From the NCBI GenBank assembly GCA_903837255.1, contig CAILTZ010000307.1, positions 1 to 7,133 of the forward strand: a DNA stretch of 7,133 nt. Reading direction: 5' to 3'. The DNA comes from an uncultured Pirellula sp. (lineage in GTDB: Bacteria; Planctomycetota; Planctomycetia; Pirellulales; Pirellulaceae). Position 1 is the first letter of the stretch, and each line of letters starts with the position of its first letter. The notes beneath the pieces are model-generated. The model saw only the letters and a program-made list of their open reading frames with translations, was not told where the DNA came from and did not search any database. This document shows, one piece after another, positions 1-5,500 of this stretch. Both the position numbers and the translations under genes were made by a program.

Positions 1-73
1 CGGGAAGAGGAATGGGGGCAGGGGGGCTTCAAGTTTCCTTTGTAAGGTCTTTTGTTTCGTAGCGATGAGTCAT

Positions 74-104
74 GGCCCCACCGGCGTGAAGCCGGGTGGT
101 GGCC
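74..104. repeat. Palindrome (hairpin) in the leader of the amidohydrolase gene
   Basis: The left arm is GGCCCCACCGGC (74-85), the loop is GTGAA (86-90) and the right arm is GCCGGGTGGTGGCC (91-104). The arms pair over about 12 base pairs if single-base bulges at 96 and 100 are allowed. It sits about 50 bases before the chosen start codon, so it could be an mRNA leader structure, the 3' terminator hairpin of a gene to the left (no T-run follows, which argues against a classical terminator), or one copy of a dispersed REP-like palindrome. The pairing is seen directly; its role is unknown. Confidence 0.5.
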
Positions 105-152
105 TGCCTTGCGTGTGAATGGCTGAGGTTCATGACAACTAAGAGAAGAATC

Positions 153-1121
153 ATGCAATTCGATCCAAGCGAGATCTCGATAGACAGACGCCATTTTTTA
201 GCAACCACCGCCGTCGCCTTGGGCGGTACTTTGGCCGGGGGGGCTCACGGGGCAAGCGAGGCACTGGCGGCACTTGAGATCATCGATTGCCACACGCACT
301 TTTACGATCCGAGCCGAGCGCAAGGAGTCCCGTGGCCGCCCAGAGACTCGACCCTTTATCGGACGGTGTTACCGAAGGATCTTCGGGCTCAAGAAATGCA
401 TCAGCCGGTGACAGGAACGGTGATCGTCGAGGCCAGCGAGTGGATCGAGGACAATCAGTGGTTGTTGGATCTTGCCAAGAGCGACCCGTTCATAGTTGGG
501 ATCGTGGGCAGATTGGATCCTGCCTCGGGGGTCTTTGCCGAACAGCTCAAACGCTTTGCTGCAAACCCTCTGTATCGTGGCATCCGCATCTGGGAGGATC
601 GCGTCAAATCGCTTCTGCAGCGCAACGAGCTTGGACCCTTTGCCTTGATGGCTCAAATGGGAATCGCAGCGGACCTCAACGGTGGGCCCGAGACCGTCTC
701 GCTGGTCGAATCGCTCGCCAAGCGAGTACCGGATTTGACGATCGTCCTTAACCATATCGGCAATGTAGCGATCAGCTCCTCGGCGCCTCCGGAGGCGTGG
801 AAGGTAGCGATTCGGGGGGCGGCCAAGCATCCGAATGTCTACTGCAAGATATCGGCATTGGTCGAGGGGGCGGCCCGAGATGGCAAAAAAGCCCCTGCCG
901 ATCTGGACTTCTACAGGCCGACGCTCGATGTGGTTTGGGATGCGTTTGGGGAGGACAAAGTCATTTACGGCAGCAATTGGCCGGTCTGCGAATTCGCAGC
1001 CGAGTACAAAACCGTCCAGCGGCTTTCGATGGATTACGTGAGCCAAAAAGGTCCTGAGGCACTCAAGAAGTTTTGCGCGTCGAATGCCTCCAAGGCTTAC
1101 CGATGGATTTCCCGAGGCTGA
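153..1121 (+). CDS. Tat-exported TIM-barrel amidohydrolase, COG3618 / amidohydrolase-2 (lactonase-like) family
   Basis: A predicted metal-dependent hydrolase of 322 residues, of the family that includes L-fuconolactonase and L-rhamnonolactonase; its substrate is not known. Residues 11-35 form a twin-arginine signal (DRRHFLATTA, then a hydrophobic stretch and AHG-A), so the enzyme is probably folded in the cytoplasm and exported. The barrel begins with the metal motif DCHTHF (H47, H49). E93 lies in IVEAS, H201 in LNHIG and K232 in YCKIS. The usual late GSDWP motif reads YGSNWPVC, with N275 replacing the normally metal-linked or catalytic Asp. The start at ATG 153 was chosen because a purine stretch AAGAGAAGAA lies just upstream. 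ATG 132 (329 residues) is possible, but its GAGG is only about 3 bases away. A GTG at 96 falls inside the leader hairpin and is unlikely. The next gene follows after 162 bases. The family call is firm; the substrate is not. Confidence 0.88.
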   Translation: MQFDPSEISIDRRHFLATTAVALGGTLAGGAHGASEALAALEIIDCHTHFYDPSRAQGVPWPPRDSTLYRTVLPKDLRAQEMHQPVTGTVIVEASEWIEDNQWLLDLAKSDPFIVGIVGRLDPASGVFAEQLKRFAANPLYRGIRIWEDRVKSLLQRNELGPFALMAQMGIAADLNGGPETVSLVESLAKRVPDLTIVLNHIGNVAISSSAPPEAWKVAIRGAAKHPNVYCKISALVEGAARDGKKAPADLDFYRPTLDVVWDAFGEDKVIYGSNWPVCEFAAEYKTVQRLSMDYVSQKGPEALKKFCASNASKAYRWISRG

Positions 1122-1283
1122 GCCGTTTTGGCGATGGGAGATTAACCCGAAAGCGGCTATACTTTTGGCATCTTATCCCGTGTTTTCGGCATTCCCCTCC
1201 CTGTGCCGGAAGGTCCGTTGCCAAGGGGCTTCGGCCAGCATGTGGAACTCTATTTTTCAGAAGTCTATCGAGATCTATTCCTT

Positions 1284-2387
1284 ATGAAAGCGATTGCCGT
1301 TCGTCCAGGAACACCCCACAGCGTCCACCTGCGAGACATCCCTGAGCCCAAGTTGGATTCGATCAAGGATGGCAAGGGGGTATTGATCAAAGTGCTCAAG
1401 GTCGGGGTCGATGCAACGGACCGTGAGATTAACGACGCCCTCTATGGCCATTCCCCTCCAGGCGACGATTATCTTGTGCTCGGCCATGAGTCCTTTGGTA
1501 TCGTTCAGCAGGTTGGCTCCAACGTAAAGAATATCCGGGTCGGAGATTATGTGACCGCCACGGTTCGTAGGCCAGGAGGCTCGATCTACGACAAGATCGG
1601 GACCTACGACATGACCAGCGAGGAGACTTACTACGAGCGCGGCATCAATCTCTTGCACGGTTACCTGACGGAGTACTTCGTCGACCACGAGGACTACATC
1701 GTTCGAGTCCCCAAGGGGCTCAAGAATCTGCACGTGCTTATGGAGCCGATGAGTTGTGCAGCCAAGGCGATCCAGCAAGCCTACGAGGCTCAGCGACGGA
1801 TGAAGGTCTGGAGTCCAAAGCGCGCATTCGTGATGGGAGCCGGCCAAATCGGACTCCTGTCGACCTTGGTTCTGCGGCTCAAGGGTTTGGAGGTCTTTAC
1901 GCTGGCACGGGCCAAGGGACCTCACCTGAAGAGTTCGATTGTCGAAGGGATGGAAGCCACGTATGTAGCCACCTCGGAAACGAGCCTTGAAGACCTGACC
2001 AAAAAGGTAGGCAAGGCCGACATCATCGTCGATGCGACAGGTTCCTCGAAGATTGCATTCGGTGCGATGGAGTGCCTAGCTCACAACGGTGCCCTGGTGT
2101 GGACCAGCATTACCGGTGGAAAAAACACCACCGAAGTTCACTCCGATAAAATCAACATCGAGTGGGTGCTGGGTAACAAACTCCTGCTCGGAAGCGTCAA
2201 TGCCAACCGAGACCATTTCGAGTCAGGTATTCGCGACTTGGCTCTCGGTGAGGTCATGTTCCCGGGAGTCCTTGAAAAGATTTTGACCAATCCAGTCCAA
2301 GGCTTGGATCAATACCAAGAGATGATGCGATTGCTCGTCGAAGACAACAGCGCATTGAAAGTTTACGTCAACGTCGCCGAAGGCTGA
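1284..2387 (+). CDS. gdh: Glucose 1-dehydrogenase, haloarchaeal-type zinc medium-chain dehydrogenase
   Basis: Probably oxidises glucose or a related aldose to the 1,5-lactone with NAD(P)+, in the cytoplasm. The 367 residues follow the archaeal glucose dehydrogenase pattern: an N-terminal MKAIAVRPG, a catalytic zinc region [11 protein letters not shown] and [28 protein letters not shown], and a Rossmann motif GAGQIG (185-190). The zinc ligands should be D43, H68, E69 and E154. Asp stands where Sulfolobus-type enzymes have Cys, as in the Haloferax enzyme, and the four-Cys structural zinc loop is absent. After the second Rossmann strand comes LARAKGP with an Arg and no acidic residue, which favours NADP+ (inference). 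ATG 1284 was chosen because it begins the conserved N-terminus; a GTG at 1203 would add 27 unconserved residues. No strong Shine-Dalgarno site is visible. The next ORF begins 33 bases after the stop, suggesting cotranscription. Other aldoses, such as galactose or fucose, cannot be excluded. Confidence 0.87.
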   Translation: MKAIAVRPGTPHSVHLRDIPEPKLDSIKDGKGVLIKVLKVGVDATDREINDALYGHSPPGDDYLVLGHESFGIVQQVGSNVKNIRVGDYVTATVRRPGGSIYDKIGTYDMTSEETYYERGINLLHGYLTEYFVDHEDYIVRVPKGLKNLHVLMEPMSCAAKAIQQAYEAQRRMKVWSPKRAFVMGAGQIGLLSTLVLRLKGLEVFTLARAKGPHLKSSIVEGMEATYVATSETSLEDLTKKVGKADIIVDATGSSKIAFGAMECLAHNGALVWTSITGGKNTTEVHSDKINIEWVLGNKLLLGSVNANRDHFESGIRDLALGEVMFPGVLEKILTNPVQGLDQYQEMMRLLVEDNSALKVYVNVAEG

Positions 2388-2407
2388 TGCTCTCAACGAG
2401 TATCGAA

Positions 2408-2412
2408 AGGAG
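2408..2412 (+). promoter_or_regulatory. Strong Shine-Dalgarno site (AGGAG) fixing the start at 2421
   Basis: AAAGGAG occupies 2406-2412, with AGGAG ending 8 bases before ATG 2421. It is the best ribosome-binding site in the window. It shows that translation really starts at 2421, ahead of the membrane/Cys-rich segment, and not only at the esterase domain. Confidence 0.7.
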
Positions 2413-2420
2413 TTGATTCC

Positions 2421-2636
2421 ATGCAGTGGCTTATCACGATCGCAGTTGTGCTCGCAGCATTGGCCCTTGTGGCACTCAAGCTTTGGAGGTTCGGCAAAGA
2501 ACTCAGCCGACTTGACTCGGGCGGCGAAACGAAGACCGCTTGCCACGGTTGCCCGGGTTCTGCGAGGTCGGACGCGGATCTAGGGATAACGATCAAGCCT
2601 TTGGTTCAGATCGGGGACAAAACCAAGCAGTCATTG
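2421..2636 (+). other. Segment resembling a stand-alone FeoB-associated-type Cys-rich small membrane protein, fused in frame to the esterase
   Basis: This part encodes about 72 residues: a short N-terminus, a single helix (LITIAVVLAALALVALKLW), a positive KLWRFGK edge, a short linker, TACHGCPGSARSD, and a tail ending near VQIGDKTKQS. The layout of one helix, a Cys-x-x-Cys motif and a short polar tail is that of the small Cys-rich membrane proteins found near feoB (resemblance judged by eye). It has its own strong Shine-Dalgarno site. No feoB is in view. There is no stop codon in frame before the esterase; a TGA at 2635-2637 lies one frame away and overlaps ATG 2637. Confidence 0.45.
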
Positions 2637-3911
2637 ATGGCTCTGTGGGTGGTGGTCGCGTGCATCGGAGACGTCGGGATGAGCCAAGAGATACGTCCGC
2701 CAAACTATGACGAATCGAAAGCCTCGAACTTTGATTTGGTCTCGGTGTTGGCCGGTCCAGATGGCAAGCTGATCGAATCCAAGGATCAATGGTCGGCTCA
2801 GAGAAAGTACCTGGTCGATCTTCTAGCGAAAGAGGAATACGGCTATGCGCCGAAAGATTCCGTCGCGATTCGCACGGAGCTATTTGATGATGGCCCAGCG
2901 GTTTTGGGTGGCCAGACCAAGTCGAACATTCGCAGACGGCAAATCGCAGTTTTTCTGGAGAGAGACGGCAAGAGAGTCCGAGTCGATCTGGCTCTTTGGT
3001 CCCCAAAGGATCGCCCCAAAGCCCCGTGTTTCCTAGGGTTGAATTTTCGCGGGAATCAATCGACGTGTGATGATCCAAAAATCCGGCTAACGACCAGCTG
3101 GTGCGACAATCGAAGTCCCGGTGTTGTCGACAACAAGGCCACCGAGGCGAGTCGGGCCAACCAGAGCGAGCGATGGCCGATTGCCCAGATCCTCGAGGCT
3201 GGATTTGCGGTGGCAACGGCGCATTACTCGGACATCGATCCGGACTATGACGATGGTTTTGAAAACGGAGTTCATGGCCTGTTCCCTGAGGATCGAATCG
3301 ATGCGGACCATCCAAGCCGTTGGGGGTCGGTCGCCGCGTGGGCTTGGGGCCTCTCTAGGCTCGCTGATGTTTTAGAGAAGCTCGATGGAGTAGACCCCAA
3401 GGGACTCATGGTGGTGGGGCACTCGCGGCTTGGAAAAACAGCTCTGTGGGCTGGAGCGACCGACGAGCGATTCCAAGTGGTTGTTTCGAACAACTCCGGT
3501 TGTGGGGGGGCGGCGCTGAGCAAGCGAATTTACGGAGAGTCCGTCGCGAGGATCAACACTGCGTTCCCGCATTGGTTCAACCGCAACTTTCGAAAGTACA
3601 ACGATCGAGAAGATTTGCTTTCGTTCGATCAGCACCAATTGATCGCTACGATCGCACCTCGCCCGGTCTACATCGCAAGCGCCAGCAACGACAAATGGGC
3701 GGATCCCCTAGGTGAGCTTTTATCAGGCCACCACGCATCGAGCGCTTATCATTTGTTTGGCAAGAAGGGGCTCGACGCTGTGGAGTTACCCGCTGTAAAC
3801 ACGCCCATCGCACAGGGTGCGATCGGGTACCATCTTCGCGACGGAGATCATGACATGCTCCTGTATGACTGGGAGCAGTTCATCGCATTTGCCAAGCAAA
3901 ATGGCTTTTGA
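2421..3911 (+). CDS. CE15 glucuronoyl esterase with an N-terminal Cys-rich membrane extension (possible gene fusion)
   Basis: A 496-residue ORF. Residues from about 88 onward are an alpha/beta-hydrolase of carbohydrate esterase family 15, which cleaves ester links between lignin and 4-O-methyl-glucuronic acid of xylan. The nucleophile motif GHSRLGKTALWAG gives S335, and K339 and W426 (NDKWADP) fit the uronate-binding positions. H477 in RDGDHDM is the catalytic His. The usual SG-preceding Glu is N358 (SNNSGCGG), so the acid is probably D403 in SFDQHQL, as in some bacterial members. Residues 1-71 do not belong to CE15: one membrane helix (about 3-22), then a basic stretch and a CHGCP motif (C41, C44). 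A second hydrophobic signal-like segment begins at M73 (ATG 2637). The product may therefore be one membrane-anchored esterase, or two genes merged in frame. It follows gdh by 33 bases and converges with rhaB across the repeat array. The esterase family call is firm; the exact substrate and the fusion are not. Confidence 0.86.
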   Translation: MQWLITIAVVLAALALVALKLWRFGKELSRLDSGGETKTACHGCPGSARSDADLGITIKPLVQIGDKTKQSLMALWVVVACIGDVGMSQEIRPPNYDESKASNFDLVSVLAGPDGKLIESKDQWSAQRKYLVDLLAKEEYGYAPKDSVAIRTELFDDGPAVLGGQTKSNIRRRQIAVFLERDGKRVRVDLALWSPKDRPKAPCFLGLNFRGNQSTCDDPKIRLTTSWCDNRSPGVVDNKATEASRANQSERWPIAQILEAGFAVATAHYSDIDPDYDDGFENGVHGLFPEDRIDADHPSRWGSVAAWAWGLSRLADVLEKLDGVDPKGLMVVGHSRLGKTALWAGATDERFQVVVSNNSGCGGAALSKRIYGESVARINTAFPHWFNRNFRKYNDREDLLSFDQHQLIATIAPRPVYIASASNDKWADPLGELLSGHHASSAYHLFGKKGLDAVELPAVNTPIAQGAIGYHLRDGDHDMLLYDWEQFIAFAKQNGF

Positions 3912-3916
3912 AGCCA

Positions 3917-3996
3917 ACCGAGCGCCAGCTAGCTTGACCGAGCGCCAGCTAGCTTGATCGAGCGCCAGCTAGCTTGATCGAGCGCCAGCTAGCTTA
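3917..3996. repeat. Tandem array, four units of 20 bp, between convergent genes
   Basis: Four head-to-tail copies of AYCGAGCGCCAGCTAGCTTG start at 3917, 3937, 3957 and 3977. The only differences are C or T at the second position (C in units 1 and 2, T in 3 and 4) and a final A instead of G in unit 4. Each unit holds the 8-bp palindrome AGCTAGCT, so neighbouring units can pair as 8-bp stems with 12-base loops on either strand. The array starts 6 bases after the esterase stop and runs into the 3' end of rhaB. There are no unique spacers, so it is not a CRISPR array. It could act as a two-way terminator or be a neutral, length-variable minisatellite. Confidence 0.93.
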
Positions 3997-5485
3997 GGTG
4001 GCTGGATGTTTTTTCGAAGTGCTCGTCCCAGGCTTCGGGAGATTTCGGCTGGTAGATATCGATCGAGCTGGTTTGGAGCATCCACGCTCGAGCTTCGCCC
4101 ACATTTTTGAATCTGCCCAGAGCGAGCATCTGCGAGATCACGTTTCCAAGTGCAGTGGCTTCGACGGGTCCTGCTACCACCGTACGATTGCAGGCGTCGG
4201 CGGTCATTTGGCACAGGAGTTGGTTTCGAACACCGCCACCTACGATATGGATCGTTTCGATCTGGTAGCCCAAAAGATCTTCGAGCATCCCGAGGCAGAT
4301 ACGGTATCGCATTGCCAGGCCTTCAAGGATAGCACGAACGATTGCTCCGTCGGTATTGGGAGTGGGCTGACCGGTTTGTCTGATGTATCCCAGGACTGCA
4401 TCGAGCATGTCTTCGGGGGCGATGAAGGATGGGTTCTGGACGTCGATCCAGTGAGAGAGTGGTTTGGCTTCAGCGGCCAAGGTTGCCAGGGTGGTCCAGT
4501 CGTAGGGCTTACCGCGTCGTTGCCAGCTGGCGCGGCATTGCTGCAGAGGCCACAGGCCGGCGATGTTCTTCAGGAGTCGAACGGTTCCATTGGCTCCACC
4601 CTCGTTGGTGAAGTTCAGTTCGGAGCATTTGCTGTTAAGACGTGGTTGGCTTAGCTCGACGCCCATGAGCGACCAGGTTCCACTGCTGATATAGCACCAA
4701 TTGGGTTTGGATTCCGAGAAGCCCTTTGCGGGTACTGCCAGGACCGCAGCACCGGTATCGTGGGTAGCCGGGACAATCGTCTTGGCCCTCGGAGACAGGC
4801 CTGTAAGGTTCCGCAGTTGGGTTCGGACAGAGCCTAGCGAGCAGCCAGGCTGGACCGGAGTGCGGAAGAGTTTTTCTGGGATACCGAGTCGTTCAAGGAT
4901 CTTGGTCGACCATCCACCACCGCCAGGTTGCATCATTTGGGTGGTCGATGCGTTGGTAAATTCGTTGACTTTCTCGCCGGTGAGCATCCAGTGAAAAAAG
5001 TCCGGGATCATCAGAAATCGGTCTGCGATATCCAGCATGGGAGAATTTTCAACTCGCATGCTATAGAGTTGGTAAAGGGTATTGATTTCCATGAATTGGA
5101 TACCCGTTTCTTGGAAGATCTCCTCGCGGCTGATCTTCTTGAAAGCTTTGTCCATCAAGCCGCGGGTTCTTGGATCTCGATAGCAGAAAGCAGGTCCTGC
5201 CAGGTCGTCGTTGCGATCCAGCAAGATATAGTCGACCCCCCAGGTATCGACCCCCAGACTCACGATGCGATCCCGGTGCTCGTCGACCGCTTTACCCAAG
5301 CCGATCTCGACTTCTTTCCAGAGAGAGAGCAAGTTCCAGAGCAACCGATTTCCGACCTGCAGCGGAGCATTTTCAAAGCGGTGAACATCCTTGAGTTGGA
5401 TCATGTCCCCTCGCAGTTCGGCTGCGATGACACGTCCGCCAGAAGCACCCAGGTCGATGGCTAATGCAATGTCAGGTTGATCCAT
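3989..5485 (-). CDS. rhaB: Rhamnulokinase (L-rhamnulose kinase)
   Basis: Transfers phosphate from ATP to L-rhamnulose, giving L-rhamnulose 1-phosphate, the second step of rhamnose breakdown in the cytoplasm. The 498 residues match the family's usual length (E. coli RhaB is 489) and carry the FGGY-kinase plan in order: the phosphate loop AIDLGASGGR (9-18), GVDTWGVDYILLD (78-90), CYRDPRTRG, IPDFFHWMLTGE (160-171), NEFTNASTTQM, the catalytic base D243 in PATHDTGAAV, YISSGTWSLMGVE (265-277), FTNEGG, and the C-terminal nucleotide motif HIVGGGVRNQ (413-422). ATG 5485 begins directly before the first strand; the 15 bases before it show no Shine-Dalgarno site, so translation may be coupled to the upstream transglutaminase gene. 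The last two codons and the TAG stop lie within the tandem repeat array. No rhaA or rhaD is in the window. Kinases for fuculose or xylulose are less likely given the rhamnulokinase-specific motif set. Confidence 0.93.
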   Translation of the reverse strand: MDQPDIALAIDLGASGGRVIAAELRGDMIQLKDVHRFENAPLQVGNRLLWNLLSLWKEVEIGLGKAVDEHRDRIVSLGVDTWGVDYILLDRNDDLAGPAFCYRDPRTRGLMDKAFKKISREEIFQETGIQFMEINTLYQLYSMRVENSPMLDIADRFLMIPDFFHWMLTGEKVNEFTNASTTQMMQPGGGGWSTKILERLGIPEKLFRTPVQPGCSLGSVRTQLRNLTGLSPRAKTIVPATHDTGAAVLAVPAKGFSESKPNWCYISSGTWSLMGVELSQPRLNSKCSELNFTNEGGANGTVRLLKNIAGLWPLQQCRASWQRRGKPYDWTTLATLAAEAKPLSHWIDVQNPSFIAPEDMLDAVLGYIRQTGQPTPNTDGAIVRAILEGLAMRYRICLGMLEDLLGYQIETIHIVGGGVRNQLLCQMTADACNRTVVAGPVEATALGNVISQMLALGRFKNVGEARAWMLQTSSIDIYQPKSPEAWDEHFEKTSSHLS

Positions 5486-5500
5486 TTTCGAAAGGTATTC

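Noticed and set aside
65..118. 17-codon open frame MSHGPTGVKPGGGLPCV ahead of the amidohydrolase, a possible leader peptide
   Set aside because: It has no ribosome-binding site and its codons simply read through the hairpin; a chance frame is the simpler reading.
1158..1163. TATACT, a possible -10 element before gdh
   Set aside because: No -35-like hexamer lies 16-18 bases upstream, and promoters of this kind of organism are poorly defined; one hexamer match is expected by chance.
2593..3315. 240-codon open frame on the minus strand, and similar frames at 369-1046 and 1275-1925
   Set aside because: All are antisense to well-supported genes, are rich in Arg, Pro and Ser as expected of shadow frames, and show no domain.
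3917..3996. CRISPR array
   Set aside because: Units are contiguous without unique spacers and no cas gene is present; it is a simple tandem repeat.
3998..4654. 218-codon open frame on the plus strand
   Set aside because: It lies wholly antisense to rhaB, whose motifs are clear; it shows no recognisable protein features.
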